Below, piece by piece: positions 22,400 through 32,687 of a stretch of 64,000 bases of DNA. Positions within the stretch are counted from its first letter, which is position 1. Each line of letters begins with the position of its first letter. The notes below the pieces were generated by a model that had not been told where the DNA came from, ran no database searches, and saw only the letters and a program-made list of their open reading frames with translations. This DNA is from Lachnospiraceae bacterium. Lineage in GTDB: Bacteria; Bacillota; Clostridia; Lachnospirales; Lachnospiraceae. The position numbers and the translations under genes were made by a program. The stretch is taken from assembly GCA_017480445.1 (NCBI GenBank), contig JAFVAO010000069.1, positions 1 through 64,000 of the forward strand. The letters run 5' to 3'.

Positions 22400-25336
22400 A
22401 TGCGTCCCCGCGAGTACATCAAGGTGCGGGGCGCCAATGAGCATAATCTGAAAAATGTAAATGTGGACATCCCCAGAAATGAGCTGGTGGTGCTGACAGG
22501 AATGTCAGGTTCCGGGAAGTCGTCGCTGGCTTTTGACACGATCTACGCGGAGGGGCAGCGCAGGTATATGGAGTCGCTGTCTTCCTATGCGAGGATGTTT
22601 CTGGGACAGATGGAGAAGCCGAATGTGGAGCGGATCGACGGGCTCTCTCCAGCGATCTCCATCGATCAGAAATCGACGAACAGAAATCCTCGTTCCACGG
22701 TGGGAACGGTGACGGAGATCTACGATTATTTCCGTCTGCTCTACGCCCGCATTGGGATTCCACACTGCCCGAAGTGCGGTCGGGAGATCGCGCGGCAGAG
22801 TGTGGATCAGATGGTGGACCAGATCATGGTCATGGATGAGGGAACGAAGATCCAGCTGCTGGCGCCGGTGGTGCGCGGCAGAAAGGGTGAGCATGAGAAG
22901 GTGCTTGACCGCGCGAAGAGGAGCGGTTATGTCCGCGTGCGCATCGACGGAAATCTCTATGAGCTCACGGAGGAGATTAAGTTAGAGAAAAATATCAAGC
23001 ATAATATTGAGATCGTAGTGGATCGTCTGGTGGTGAAGCCGGGGATCGAGCGGAGACTGACCGACTCTATCGAGAATGTGCTGGGATTGGCAGACGGACT
23101 TTTGATGGTGGATGTGATCGGTGGGGAGACGCTGACCTTCAGCCAGAGCTTCTCCTGTCCGGACTGCGGCGTCAGCATCAGCGAGGTGGAGCCGCGCAGC
23201 TTTTCCTTCAACAATCCCTTCGGCGCCTGTCCGGAGTGCGCGGGACTGGGATATAAGATGGAGTTTGACATCGATCTGATGATCCCGGATCAGAGGCTTA
23301 GCATCAACGAGGGCGCCATCGCGGTGACGGGATGGCAGTCCTGTATGGATAAATCCAGCTTTACGAACGCTACGCTGCAGGCGCTGTGCAAGGAATTTCA
23401 TTTTGATCTGGACACGCCCTTTGAGGACTATTCGGATGAAGTGAAGGAGATCCTGATCCACGGCACGGACAAGCAGGTGGATGTGCATTATGTCGGACAG
23501 CGGGGCAGAGGAGTGTATCCGATCGCCTTCGAAGGTCTGATCAAGAATGTGGAGCGCAAGTACCGCGAGACGTTTTCCGAGACGATGAAGCAGGAGTATG
23601 AGTCCTTCATGCGCATCACGCCCTGCAAGGAATGTAAGGGCATGCGCCTGAAAAAAGAGTCTCTGGCAGTGACGGTCTGCGGCAAGAATATCTACGAGAT
23701 CACTTCCATGTCAGTGACGGATCTGCATGATTTTCTGGAGGTTTTGGAGCTGACGAAGCAGCAGATCCTGATCGGAAAACAGATTCTCAAGGAGATAAAA
23801 GCAAGGGTACAGTTCCTCGTGGATGTGGGACTGGATTATCTCTCGCTGGCGCGGGGAACGGCGTCTCTCTCCGGAGGTGAAGCGCAGCGAATCCGGCTGG
23901 CAACGCAGATCGGTTCCGGTCTGGTGGGTGTGTGCTATATTTTGGACGAGCCGAGTATCGGACTGCACCAGCGGGACAATGACAAGCTGCTGGGCACTTT
24001 GAAAAGTCTGCGGGATCTGGGCAATACGCTGATCGTGGTGGAGCATGACGAGGATACGATGTTGGCTGCGGATTATGTGGTGGATATCGGGCCGGGCGCG
24101 GGTTCCCACGGCGGCGAGATCATCGCCTGCGGCACGGCTGAGGAGATCATGCAGGTGCCGGAGTCTATCACGGGCAAATATTTAAGCGGAGAGCTGGCAA
24201 TCCCGGTGCCGAAGAAGCGCAGAAAGCCAAATGGATGGATCAAGGTTGTAGGCGCGCAGGAGAATAACCTGAAAAATATTGATGTGGAATTTCCGCTGGG
24301 AGTGATGACCTGTGTGACAGGTGTGTCAGGTTCCGGTAAGAGTTCTCTGGTGAATGAGATTTTATATAAGCATCTGGCAAGGGATCTGAATCGTGCCAGA
24401 TGTATTCCGGGCAAGCATAAGGATATTGAGGGCCTCGATCAGCTGGACAAGGTGATTGCCATCGACCAGTCGCCCATCGGACGCACGCCGAGATCCAATC
24501 CTGCGACCTATACAGGCGTGTTCGACCAGATCAGAGACTTGTTCGCCTCCACGGCGGACGCGAAGGCGAGGGGATATGGCAAAGGTCGCTTTAGCTTCAA
24601 TGTAAAGGGCGGCAGATGCGAGGCCTGCGGCGGTGACGGTATCATCAAGATAGAGATGCACTTTCTGCCGGATGTGTATGTGCCCTGTGAGGTCTGCGGC
24701 GGCAAGCGCTATAACCGAGAGACGCTGGAGGTCAAATATAAAGGCAAGAGCATTTACGATGTGCTGGATATGACGGTGGAGGAGGCGCTGCCCTTCTTTG
24801 AGCATCTGCCCTCCATCAAGCGAAAGATCGAGACTTTGTATGATGTGGGACTTTCCTACATCAAGCTGGGACAGCCTTCGACGGAGCTTTCCGGCGGCGA
24901 GGCGCAGCGGATCAAGCTGGCGACGGAGCTCTCCAGACGCAGCACGGGCAAGACTATTTACATTCTGGATGAGCCCACGACGGGACTGCATTTTGCGGAC
25001 GTTCACAAGCTGGTGGACATCTTGCACCGGCTGGCGGACGGCGGTAATACCGTTGTGGTCATCGAGCATAATCTGGACGTGATCAAGACGGCGGACTATA
25101 TCATCGACATCGGTCCCGAGGGCGGCGACAAGGGCGGCACGGTGATCGCGAAGGGCACGCCGGAGGAGATCACGAAAAATCAGAAATCCTATACGGGGAT
25201 CTATATTCAGAAGATGTTGGACAAGGCGAAAAAGTCGGAGAATACGCAAAACTCGGACAAGGCGAAGAAACCGAAGAAGGTGCAAAAGAAAGAGAAGACA
25301 GAGACATCCGCGAAGACATCCCGAAACCAGCCCTAA
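22400..25336 (+). CDS. uvrA: Excinuclease ABC subunit A
   Basis: A 978-residue UvrA, the damage-recognition ATPase of nucleotide excision repair. It has two ABC modules (Walker [10 protein letters not shown] and [18 protein letters not shown] twice; ILDEPS and ILDEPT) and zinc-binding cysteine pairs (CPKC, CPDC with CPEC, CKEC, CEAC with CEVC). The ATG at 22400 is chosen because GGAAGAAG lies 8 bases upstream and the protein then starts as other UvrAs do; an ATG at 22358 would add 14 residues without a ribosome site. The C-terminal 35 residues form a Lys/Glu-rich tail beyond the conserved core. A single-gene unit with its own promoter and terminator. Confidence 0.97.
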   Translation: MRPREYIKVRGANEHNLKNVNVDIPRNELVVLTGMSGSGKSSLAFDTIYAEGQRRYMESLSSYARMFLGQMEKPNVERIDGLSPAISIDQKSTNRNPRSTVGTVTEIYDYFRLLYARIGIPHCPKCGREIARQSVDQMVDQIMVMDEGTKIQLLAPVVRGRKGEHEKVLDRAKRSGYVRVRIDGNLYELTEEIKLEKNIKHNIEIVVDRLVVKPGIERRLTDSIENVLGLADGLLMVDVIGGETLTFSQSFSCPDCGVSISEVEPRSFSFNNPFGACPECAGLGYKMEFDIDLMIPDQRLSINEGAIAVTGWQSCMDKSSFTNATLQALCKEFHFDLDTPFEDYSDEVKEILIHGTDKQVDVHYVGQRGRGVYPIAFEGLIKNVERKYRETFSETMKQEYESFMRITPCKECKGMRLKKESLAVTVCGKNIYEITSMSVTDLHDFLEVLELTKQQILIGKQILKEIKARVQFLVDVGLDYLSLARGTASLSGGEAQRIRLATQIGSGLVGVCYILDEPSIGLHQRDNDKLLGTLKSLRDLGNTLIVVEHDEDTMLAADYVVDIGPGAGSHGGEIIACGTAEEIMQVPESITGKYLSGELAIPVPKKRRKPNGWIKVVGAQENNLKNIDVEFPLGVMTCVTGVSGSGKSSLVNEILYKHLARDLNRARCIPGKHKDIEGLDQLDKVIAIDQSPIGRTPRSNPATYTGVFDQIRDLFASTADAKARGYGKGRFSFNVKGGRCEACGGDGIIKIEMHFLPDVYVPCEVCGGKRYNRETLEVKYKGKSIYDVLDMTVEEALPFFEHLPSIKRKIETLYDVGLSYIKLGQPSTELSGGEAQRIKLATELSRRSTGKTIYILDEPTTGLHFADVHKLVDILHRLADGGNTVVVIEHNLDVIKTADYIIDIGPEGGDKGGTVIAKGTPEEITKNQKSYTGIYIQKMLDKAKKSENTQNSDKAKKPKKVQKKEKTETSAKTSRNQP

Positions 25337-25417
25337 AGTTTTATAAAAATATGCCGATATATGTAACAGGTAAAGCGAACAGCGGTCTGGAAGGATATAC
25401 AGGACAAACGTGCATGG

Positions 25418-25466
25418 ATGCAGGAATAAGAGTGGATGGATCCATTCTGATTCTTGCATTTTGCTT
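25418..25466 (+). terminator. Terminator after uvrA
   Basis: A long hairpin with two 20-base arms (25418-25437 and 25440-25459) around a GG loop, pairing except for one mismatch and two G-T pairs, followed by TTTGCTTTT. It lies about 80 bases after the uvrA stop. The remaining bases between uvrA and mbl hold only AT-rich promoter-like sequence. Confidence 0.75.
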
Positions 25467-25631
25467 TTGGTGGGATCAAAGGGACGCTTTTCACAAAGGG
25501 GCATATTCCGGGTGCCTAAATTTAATTTTTTAAAATTTTATAAACCCCTAGGAATTTGACAAAATATCGGTTATAATAATTAGTCAGGAACAAATCAGGA
25601 GGCATAGGGATACCGGAAAGGGGAAGAATCA

Positions 25632-26621
25632 ATGCAGTGCACAGACATCGGAATTGACTTGGGTACAGCGAGCATACTTGTCTACATCAGAGGAAAGGGC
25701 GTTGTCTTAAAAGAGCCCTCTGTAGTAGCTTTTGATAGAGATACGAATAAGATTAAAGCCATCGGAGAGGATGCCCGGCTGATGCTGGGACGTACACCGG
25801 GCAACATCGTGGCGGTGAGACCGCTGCGGCAGGGTGTTATTTCGGATTACACCGTGACAGAGAAAATGATGAAATATTTTATCCAGAAGGCGCTTGGCAA
25901 AAGAACCTTCCGGAAGCCGCGCATCGCGGTATGTGTGCCTAGCGGTGTCACAGAAGTTGAGAAGAAGGCGGTGGAGGATGCAACCTATCAGGCGGGCGCC
26001 AGAGAGGTCTCCATCATTGAGGAGCCCATTGCGGCGGCGATCGGCGCGGGGATCGATATCTCCAAGCCCTGTGGGAACATGATCGTGGATATCGGGGGCG
26101 GTACATCGGATATTGCCGTGATCTCTCTGGGAGGTACGGTAGTCAGCGCGTCCATCAAGATTGCCGGCGATGATTTTGACGAGGCATTGGTGCGTTATAT
26201 GCGTAAGAAACATAATTTGTTGATCGGTGAGAGAACCGCAGAGGATATCAAGATCAAGATCGGCTCTGTCTATAAGCGTCCGGAGGTGGATTACATGGAT
26301 GTCAGAGGCCGTAATCTGGTGACGGGTTTGCCGAAGACGGTGAAGGTGTCCTCCGAAGAGACCGAGGAGGCGTTGAAGGAGACCACTTCACAGATTGTGG
26401 AGACGATTCACAGTGTGTTGGAGAAGACACCGCCCGAGCTTGCAGCGGATATTGCCGACCGAGGGATTGTCCTGACGGGGGGCGGCAGCCTGCTGCGAGG
26501 ACTGGAGGATCTGATTTATTCCAGAACCGGTATCAATACGATGACCGCGGAGGATCCCATGACTGCGGTGGCAATCGGTACAGGACAGTATGTAGAGTTT
26601 TTGGCGGGATACAGAGAGTAG
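25632..26621 (+). CDS. mbl: Rod-shape protein, MreB/Mbl family actin homologue
   Basis: A 329-residue bacterial actin. It has the phosphate-binding loop DIGIDLGTASILVYI at the N terminus, a central VDIGGGTSDIAVISLGG and a late adenosine-loop region VLTGGGSLLRGLEDLI. It organises cell-wall synthesis along the cell side wall. Length and motifs are normal. The ATG at 25632 has AAAGGGGAAG upstream. The two flagellar genes that follow match the mbl-flhO-flhP order of Bacillus, which favours Mbl over MreB. Confidence 0.9.
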   Translation: MQCTDIGIDLGTASILVYIRGKGVVLKEPSVVAFDRDTNKIKAIGEDARLMLGRTPGNIVAVRPLRQGVISDYTVTEKMMKYFIQKALGKRTFRKPRIAVCVPSGVTEVEKKAVEDATYQAGAREVSIIEEPIAAAIGAGIDISKPCGNMIVDIGGGTSDIAVISLGGTVVSASIKIAGDDFDEALVRYMRKKHNLLIGERTAEDIKIKIGSVYKRPEVDYMDVRGRNLVTGLPKTVKVSSEETEEALKETTSQIVETIHSVLEKTPPELAADIADRGIVLTGGGSLLRGLEDLIYSRTGINTMTAEDPMTAVAIGTGQYVEFLAGYRE

Positions 26622-26708
26622 CCGACCGAAGTATCCGGCGGGGGAACGGCTGATGAATCCGCAAGAGAATCGGTCGAAGCATCAGATGAAGAATCGGGAG
26701 GAAACCAT

Positions 26709-27488
26709 ATGCTCAGAGGATTGTATACGGCATGGACCGGTATGGTGAATGAACAGAACAGAATGGATGTCATGACGAACAATCTGGCAAATGTTTCCAC
26801 TGTAGGCTATAAGAAGGAAGGATCCACCAGCCAGTCATTCGACGATGTACTGACGGTGAAGATCAAGGATATTTCCGCAGGATTGTCCAATGTGCAGCGA
26901 ACCGGCGTGCGCAATCCGGGTGTGAAGATCGGTGAAAACTATGTGGATTACTCACAGGGGTCATTCCGTGAGACCGGCAATACGTATGATCTGGCGCTGG
27001 GCGGAGACGGGTTCTTTGCAATTGAGTACACCAACAAGGCCGGCGAGACCAGTACCATGTATACGCGTGCCGGACAGTTTACGTTGACAAAGGAAGGGTA
27101 TCTGGTGACGCCGGAGGGCGACTACGTGCTGGATGTCAATAACCGACGGATCCAGATGGATACCGCGAAGGACTCGGATATCACTGAGGATGGGCGGATC
27201 AGTCAGGACGGCAGGGTAATCGCGCAGGTTCAGGTGGTAGACTTTGAAGACTATGATTATCTGGAGCGGTTTGGTGAGAGTTACTTCCGACCGATTGAGG
27301 GTGCCAGACAGACGGCGGGAACCGCTTCTGTCTACACAGGTTATCTTGAGATGGCCAATGTACAGACGGTGAGTGAGATGGTCAATTTGATCAGCATCAG
27401 CAGAGCCTACGAGGCCAATCAGAAACTGATACAGACCTATGATGATTCGTTGGAGATCGCAGTTACCCAGTTGGGAAGACTGTCATAA
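26709..27488 (+). CDS. Flagellar hook-basal body protein, FlgF/FlhO type
   Basis: A 259-residue rod/hook-family protein. It has the N-terminal heptad region with the motif NNLANVSTVGYKKEG, a central DGFFAIEYTNKAGETSTMYTRAGQF block and the C-terminal SEMVNLISISRAYEANQKLIQ coil. These ends polymerise into the flagellar rod. It is one of two paralogues, as in Bacillus flhO-flhP; the first copy corresponds to FlhO/FlgF. The ATG at 26709 has GGGAGGAAACC upstream. The 87 bases after the mbl stop stay open in this frame. Confidence 0.88.
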   Translation: MLRGLYTAWTGMVNEQNRMDVMTNNLANVSTVGYKKEGSTSQSFDDVLTVKIKDISAGLSNVQRTGVRNPGVKIGENYVDYSQGSFRETGNTYDLALGGDGFFAIEYTNKAGETSTMYTRAGQFTLTKEGYLVTPEGDYVLDVNNRRIQMDTAKDSDITEDGRISQDGRVIAQVQVVDFEDYDYLERFGESYFRPIEGARQTAGTASVYTGYLEMANVQTVSEMVNLISISRAYEANQKLIQTYDDSLEIAVTQLGRLS

Positions 27489-27512
27489 TAGCAGGATGAA
27501 AGGGGTCGGCTT

Positions 27513-28328
27513 ATGGTAAGAAGTTTATGGACGGCAGCGACCGGTATGATCGCGCAGCAGACAAATGTAGATACGATCGCGAACAATCTGGCGAACGTGA
27601 ATACCGCGGGATATAAGACGCAGGTGAATGAATTCAAGAGCCTGTTGTACCAGAATATCCAGACAAAAACCACCTCGGCGAACGGCGACAACAAGCCCAG
27701 TAGCGCGCAGGTAGGTTTGGGTGTGCGGAACGCTTCCATCACCTCTGTGTTTAAGACGGGAAGCTTTCTGGCGGCGGAGAGTGATTCCGCTTTTGCGTTG
27801 GATGGTAAAGGCTTTTTTGCATTGCAGGGCAGAGACGGGGAGACCTATTATACCCGAAACGGTAACTTCATGTTCACGCTGGCAAACGGCGGCAATATGC
27901 TGGCCAGCACGGAGGGCTTACCTGTGCTGGATTCGACGGGCAAGGCGATCGTGTTGGACGAGAGCTATGTCTCCAGCCGGATTACCGTAGATGGTGACGG
28001 CAATCTGTGTTATCCGGACGACAAAAACAATCCGCAGCCGATGGGGATTCAGATCGGTGTCTTCCAGTTCAGCAACCCCAACGGTCTGGAGAAGTTGTCG
28101 GAGAGCCGTTACAGACAGAGTTCTGCCAGCGGAGAGCCGATCAATGAGGCGACCAACCAGAATATTGAGAAATCCAAGGTCATTCAGGGTTACCTGGAGG
28201 GTTCCAACGTACAGGTGGTGGATGAGATGGTTAATATGATCGTGGCACAGCGTGCGTATGAGCTGAATTCCAAGGCGATTACAACGACGGATGAAATGCT
28301 GCAGCAGGCGAATAATCTGAAGCGGTAA
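27513..28328 (+). CDS. flgG: Flagellar basal-body rod protein, FlgG/FlhP type
   Basis: A 271-residue paralogue of the preceding gene. It has NNLANVNTAGYKTQVNEF near the N terminus, the block DGKGFFALQGRDGETYYTRNGNF, and the C-terminal VDEMVNMIVAQRAYELNSKAI coil typical of FlgG. It forms the distal rod. It lies 24 bases after the first paralogue, with an AAAGGGG ribosome site, and before a rod-binding gene, so a rod-assembly operon is evident. Confidence 0.88.
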   Translation: MVRSLWTAATGMIAQQTNVDTIANNLANVNTAGYKTQVNEFKSLLYQNIQTKTTSANGDNKPSSAQVGLGVRNASITSVFKTGSFLAAESDSAFALDGKGFFALQGRDGETYYTRNGNFMFTLANGGNMLASTEGLPVLDSTGKAIVLDESYVSSRITVDGDGNLCYPDDKNNPQPMGIQIGVFQFSNPNGLEKLSESRYRQSSASGEPINEATNQNIEKSKVIQGYLEGSNVQVVDEMVNMIVAQRAYELNSKAITTTDEMLQQANNLKR

Positions 28329-28351
28329 CGGTGATGTAAAGGAGGATGGTT

Positions 28352-28714
28352 ATGGATATCGGCAATCTTTCTTCTGTAAATGATCTGTATACATCCGCAT
28401 CCAAGGTAGCTGCTTCGAAACTGGAGGGACAGCTGAAATCGGACTACAGCAATGCGTCGGATGACGAACTGATGGATGCCTGTAAAAAGTTTGAAGCTTA
28501 CTTTATGGAGCAGGTATTTAAGGAGATGGTAAATACGATCCCCAAGAGCGAGAGCAGCGGCTCTTCCAATTCGACGATGCTGGATTATTTCAAGGATGAA
28601 ATGATACAGAAGGTTGCAGAGGATTCGACAGAGCAGAATAGTCTGGGACTGGCACAGATGCTCTACGAGCAAATGAAACGCAATTATGGTGTGGATGCGG
28701 GCAGCCTGTCATAA
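28352..28714 (+). CDS. Rod-binding protein, FlgJ N-terminal domain type
   Basis: A 120-residue protein matching the rod-binding (FlgJ N-terminal) family: DELMDACKKFEAYFMEQVFKEM and a C-terminal SLGLAQMLYEQMKRN. It lacks the muramidase domain of proteobacterial FlgJ, as usual in Firmicutes. It should cap or nucleate the rod during export. The ATG at 28352 has GGAGG 6 bases upstream; an ATG at 28346 overlaps that site. A hairpin terminator overlaps the stop codon. Confidence 0.82.
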   Translation: MDIGNLSSVNDLYTSASKVAASKLEGQLKSDYSNASDDELMDACKKFEAYFMEQVFKEMVNTIPKSESSGSSNSTMLDYFKDEMIQKVAEDSTEQNSLGLAQMLYEQMKRNYGVDAGSLS

Positions 28715-28735
28715 GCTGCCCGCTTATGTTCCTTT
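28697..28735 (+). terminator. Terminator overlapping the end of the rod-binding gene
   Basis: GCGGGCAGC (28697-28705) pairs perfectly with GCTGCCCGC (28715-28723). The loop contains the stop codon at 28712-28714. The following TTATGTTCCTTT is only partly T-rich. Confidence 0.55.
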
Positions 28736-28818
28736 ACAGGAAATGCAGTTTTTCTATGTATGGATCATGTCTCATTTCTTCCGTTTCGGAAAAATATACA
28801 CGACTAAAGGAAAACAAT

Positions 28819-31044
28819 ATGGAAACGATAGACGGTTATGTAGATCATATCATTTTCCAAAATGAGGAAAACGGATATACAGTCATGAGTCTGATGGCGG
28901 ATGACAAAGAGCTTACAGCAGTGGGGTTGTGCAAAGGGCTTGCCCAGGGAGAGACCATCGAGGCGGAGGGCGAATATGTGGAGCATCCGGTCTACGGACA
29001 GCAGTTCAAGATCAGTGGCTACCACACGGTAGCGCCCAAGGACAGCGCAAGTATGGAGCGTTATCTGGGCAGCGGTGCCATCAAAGGGGTGGGACCGGCG
29101 CTTGCGGCGCGCATTGTCAAAAAATTCGGCGACGATACCTTCCGGATCATCGAGGAAGAGCCGGAGCGGCTGGCGGAGATCAAGGGGATCAGCAAGCGCA
29201 AGGCGCAGGAGATCGGCGTGCAGATGGAGGAGAAAAAAGATCTGCGGGAGGCGCTGGTTTATCTGCAGCAGTTCGGCATATCCAATACACTTGCTGTGAA
29301 GATTTATAACACGTATGGGATGGAGCTGTACGGTGTGATGAAAGAGAACCCATATCGACTGGCGGAGGATATCTCGGGCGTCGGTTTTAAGATCGCGGAT
29401 GAGATCGCGGCGCGGATCGGAATCCATACCGACTCGGATTATCGCATCCGCAGCGGTGTGTTTTACACGTTGCTGCAGGCAGTGTCGGAGGGACATTGTT
29501 ATCTGCCGATGGATGGACTGCTGGAGCGGGCGGGGGCGCTTTTGGGTGTGGATATGCAGTATATCCGGCCGCAGATAGAGAACCTTGCCATGGAAAAAAA
29601 GCTGGTCATCAAGGCAGACAAGGTGTATACCGCACACTATTATTATCTGGAGCTTGGCTGTGCGGTGATGCTGAAACAGCTGAATATCCCGATGTGGGAG
29701 TCGGAGGTGCTTCCCGCGCAGGAAGCGGCCATGCGAAAGACGCTGGAACGGATGATGCTGGAGCATAAGATGGAGTTGGATGAGCTGCAGCTCGCAGCGG
29801 TGATGAGCGGTATCCGAAATGGTTTATTCATCCTCTCCGGAGGGCCGGGAACCGGTAAGACGACCACCATCAATATGCTGCTGCGCTATTTTGCGTCAGA
29901 GGGTCTGGATATTGTGCTGGCGGCGCCCACGGGCAGGGCGGCAAAGCGCATGACGGAGGCCACCGGGTTCGAGGCGAAGACCATCCACCGATTGTTGGAA
30001 CTGAATGGCGCACTCTCCGATGAGGATGGCAGAAGGGTGCGGTTTGAGCGCAATGAAATGACGCCGCTGGAGACGGATGTGGTGATCATTGACGAAATGT
30101 CGATGGTGGATATTCAATTGTTCCATGCGCTGTTAAAAGCCATTGTGCCTGGAACACGGCTGATTTTGGTAGGAGATGTGGATCAGCTGCCGAGTGTGGG
30201 ACCCGGACAGGTGCTGCGGGATCTGATCAACAGCGGAAAGTTCCCCATGGTTGTGCTGCAGAAGATTTTCCGACAGGCGGGAGAGAGCGATATTGTCGTC
30301 AATGCGCATAAGATCAACCATGGAGAGCACATTGCGATGGATAACCGGTCCAAGGACTTTTTTGTGCTGGAGCGCAAGGAGGTGCCAGTGATTTATAAGC
30401 ACATGGTGCAGCTGATTCAGGATAAATTGCCGCCCTATGTGCAGGCGACGCCGCTGGACATCCAGGTGTTGACGCCAATGCGCAAAGGAAGTCTGGGCTG
30501 TGAGACACTCAATGTCATTCTGCAAAAGTACTTAAATCCGCCGGATGCCAAAAAGAGAGAGCATCAGGTCGGAGACACGATCTTCCGCGAGGGGGACAAG
30601 GTGATGCAGGTGAAAAATAACTACCAGCTGGAGTGGGAGGTTGTCAGCAGATACGGCATCCCCGTGGACAGAGGGATGGGCGTTTTCAACGGGGATGTCG
30701 GACGGATCAAGGAGATCCGCGAGGCAGCCTCGGAGCTTGTGGTAGAGTATGACGAACAGCGGCAGGTAACGTATCCTTTCAGTATGTTGGAGGAATTGGA
30801 GCTCTCCTACGCCGTCACCATACATAAGTCACAGGGGAGTGAATATCCGGCGGTAATTCTGCCGCTGCTGACGGGACCGAAGATGTTGTTCAACCGGAAT
30901 CTGCTCTACACGGCGATCACGAGGGCACGCAGCTGTGTCACGATCCTGGGCAGCAGTGCGACGGTGGAAGAAATGATCGACAATGTGCGTGAGAACAGGC
31001 GCTATACCGGCCTGGAGGAGCGAATCTGTGAGGTGGAGGGATGA
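28819..31044 (+). CDS. RecD2-like SF1B DNA helicase
   Basis: A 741-residue helicase of the RecD2/RecD-like family found without RecBC. It has an N-terminal OB-like region (GYVDHIIFQNEENGYTV), helix-hairpin-helix segments (GAIKGVGPALAARIV, AEIKGISKRKAQEIG), Walker A GGPGTGKTT at about 340, Walker B VVIIDEMSMVD, the QIFRQ-like segment QKIFRQAGES and the C-terminal VTIHKSQGSEYPAV. It unwinds DNA 5' to 3' and contributes to repair. The ATG at 28819 has AAAGGAAAA upstream; the longer frame from 28726 has no ribosome site. It overlaps comF by four bases. Confidence 0.93.
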   Translation: METIDGYVDHIIFQNEENGYTVMSLMADDKELTAVGLCKGLAQGETIEAEGEYVEHPVYGQQFKISGYHTVAPKDSASMERYLGSGAIKGVGPALAARIVKKFGDDTFRIIEEEPERLAEIKGISKRKAQEIGVQMEEKKDLREALVYLQQFGISNTLAVKIYNTYGMELYGVMKENPYRLAEDISGVGFKIADEIAARIGIHTDSDYRIRSGVFYTLLQAVSEGHCYLPMDGLLERAGALLGVDMQYIRPQIENLAMEKKLVIKADKVYTAHYYYLELGCAVMLKQLNIPMWESEVLPAQEAAMRKTLERMMLEHKMELDELQLAAVMSGIRNGLFILSGGPGTGKTTTINMLLRYFASEGLDIVLAAPTGRAAKRMTEATGFEAKTIHRLLELNGALSDEDGRRVRFERNEMTPLETDVVIIDEMSMVDIQLFHALLKAIVPGTRLILVGDVDQLPSVGPGQVLRDLINSGKFPMVVLQKIFRQAGESDIVVNAHKINHGEHIAMDNRSKDFFVLERKEVPVIYKHMVQLIQDKLPPYVQATPLDIQVLTPMRKGSLGCETLNVILQKYLNPPDAKKREHQVGDTIFREGDKVMQVKNNYQLEWEVVSRYGIPVDRGMGVFNGDVGRIKEIREAASELVVEYDEQRQVTYPFSMLEELELSYAVTIHKSQGSEYPAVILPLLTGPKMLFNRNLLYTAITRARSCVTILGSSATVEEMIDNVRENRRYTGLEERICEVEG

Positions 31045-31823
31045 GCGGTGCAGGCGGTCGTATGCGCGCGCAATGGCTGCGCGGGGTAAGGGATAGTGCT
31101 TTTGCGCGGTGGATGCGGCGGGCAGGCGGCTCTGTTGCGCGACTTTTATTCCCGACGCGGTGCCCGGTGTGCGACGGGATTGTAGCGGATTTCTCTGAGA
31201 AAATCTGCGCGGAGTGTGCGCCGAAGCTTCGTCTGGTCACTGCGCCCTATTGCATGAAATGCGGGAAAAAACTGCAGGAGGAGGGCGAGCTGTGCGGAGA
31301 CTGCCGGACCAAACCACATGTGTATGTGCGGGGCAGAGCACTCTATGAATATGAGAGTGTGGCCGCATCCATCTACCGGCTCAAATACGGCGAACGGCGT
31401 GAGTACGCCGCGTATTTTGGCGAGGAGCTGGCCTATTATCTCGGAGACTTTATCCGCAGTGTGCATCCAGCGGCGGTGATCCCCATTCCTTTGCACAAAA
31501 AGCGTTTCCGGAAGCGCGGGTACAACCAGGCGGCACTGCTTGCACGGGCACTGGGGAGAGAACTGGACATTCCGGTGCGGGAGGATGTCTTATACCGGAT
31601 CAAGGATACGACACCCATGAAACGATTAAATCCAAAAGAACGGCAAAATAATTTGAAAAAGGCTTTTATTATGAGACAAAATGATGTAAAATTAGAGACA
31701 GTCATAGTGGTGGATGATATCTATACGACGGGAAGTACGATAGACGAAGCCACGCGGGCATTACAGGCCGGCGGCGTAGAGAAGGTGTATTATGTGACGC
31801 TGGCATGCGGGGCGGGGATATAG
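31041..31823 (+). CDS. ComF family protein
   Basis: A 260-residue ComF/ComFC protein. It has an N-terminal zinc-ribbon-like region with Cys pairs (CPVC, CAEC, CMKC, CGDC) and a phosphoribosyltransferase-type domain ending in the signature VIVVDDIYTTGSTI. ComF proteins are needed for DNA uptake in naturally competent Gram-positives, although the gene is also widespread in non-competent species. It overlaps recD2 (ATGA) and is followed by the yvyF-like gene, a pairing also seen in Bacillus. Confidence 0.9.
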   Translation: MSGAGGRMRAQWLRGVRDSAFARWMRRAGGSVARLLFPTRCPVCDGIVADFSEKICAECAPKLRLVTAPYCMKCGKKLQEEGELCGDCRTKPHVYVRGRALYEYESVAASIYRLKYGERREYAAYFGEELAYYLGDFIRSVHPAAVIPIPLHKKRFRKRGYNQAALLARALGRELDIPVREDVLYRIKDTTPMKRLNPKERQNNLKKAFIMRQNDVKLETVIVVDDIYTTGSTIDEATRALQAGGVEKVYYVTLACGAGI

Positions 31824-31861
31824 GAAAGCGGTTGTATTGATTTTGAAAAGGAGGGTTTATC

Positions 31862-32272
31862 ATGGATGATATCAGAACATGTAGAGGATGCAGGAAAATT
31901 TTTAATTATCTGAGCGGACCGATTCTTTGCGCTGCCTGCAGGGAAAAGCTCGAGGAGAAATTCCAGCAGACCAAGCAATATATTGAAGAACACCGCGGCG
32001 CCGACATGCGGGAGATATCCGAGGCCTGTGAGGTGGAAATGAGCCAGATCCGCCAGTGGCTGAAGGAAGAGCGTCTGGAGCTGATGTCGGATTCAGCCAT
32101 TATACTGGAGTGCGAGAGTTGCGGTGTGCCGATCCGTAGCGGTAAGTTCTGTGATAAGTGCAGAACCGCCATGGCGAATAATTTGAATAGTCTGATCAGA
32201 GACAATAAGGCAACGCAGCCCACCCTCTACAAGAGAGAGAAGTCAAGTGCCAAGATGCGTTTCCTGCAGTAA
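31862..32272 (+). CDS. Flagellar operon protein, YvyF/TIGR03826 family
   Basis: A 136-residue small protein with an N-terminal zinc-ribbon half (CRGCRKIF and CAACREKL). A helix-turn-helix-like centre follows (MREISEACEVEMSQIRQWLKEERL), then a second CESCG and CDKC pair. This layout matches the YvyF family, found next to comF and flagellar genes in Bacillus. A regulatory role in flagellar gene expression is suspected but not established. The ATG at 31862 has AAGGAGG upstream. Confidence 0.8.
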   Translation: MDDIRTCRGCRKIFNYLSGPILCAACREKLEEKFQQTKQYIEEHRGADMREISEACEVEMSQIRQWLKEERLELMSDSAIILECESCGVPIRSGKFCDKCRTAMANNLNSLIRDNKATQPTLYKREKSSAKMRFLQ

Positions 32273-32285
32273 GACGGAGGCTATC

Positions 32286-32675
32286 ATGATCAATGAGGAA
32301 AAAGTGATTCTGATGACAAGAATGGCGGCATTTGAGGAGCACGAAGGGCGAAAGTATATGAAGATTGTGAATTATTTTCGCGCGGACTATATTGCGCTTC
32401 AAGTGCTGAAGGCGATTTTTTGCGCTACGATTTCCTTTGCGCTGATTTTTGCCCTATATATTTTTTATGACATAGAGATGTTCATGCAGGATATTTATAA
32501 GATGGATATGATCAGCTTTGCCAAGACGATCCTGATGTACTATGGGATCACGGTCATTGTGTACGGCGGTATATCCTATGTGATCTGCGCGTACAAGTAT
32601 TCCAAAGCGCGGAAAAGTTTGAGGGCCTATTATCAGAACCTCAAAAAATTAAACTCGATGTATGAGGAGAACTGA
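32286..32675 (+). CDS. Small membrane protein of unknown function
   Basis: A 129-residue protein with two predicted membrane helices (about residues 36-60 and 77-97) and charged ends; no family is recognised. The ATG at 32286 has GGAGG about 6 bases upstream, and the longer frame overlaps the yvyF-like gene. It sits in a closely spaced run yvyF-like, this gene, the next membrane protein, cdaA, cdaR, so a link to flagellar or c-di-AMP physiology is possible. Confidence 0.7.
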   Translation: MINEEKVILMTRMAAFEEHEGRKYMKIVNYFRADYIALQVLKAIFCATISFALIFALYIFYDIEMFMQDIYKMDMISFAKTILMYYGITVIVYGGISYVICAYKYSKARKSLRAYYQNLKKLNSMYEEN

Positions 32676-32687
32676 CGGGAGCTTCGT

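Noticed and set aside
25351..25533. Possible 60-codon gene after uvrA
   Set aside because: The frame contains the long uvrA terminator hairpin, has no ribosome site and no recognisable family.
25556..25577. TTGACA and TATAAT upstream of mbl as one promoter
   Set aside because: The two boxes are only 10 bases apart, too close for a sigma-A promoter; either may belong to a different, weaker pairing.
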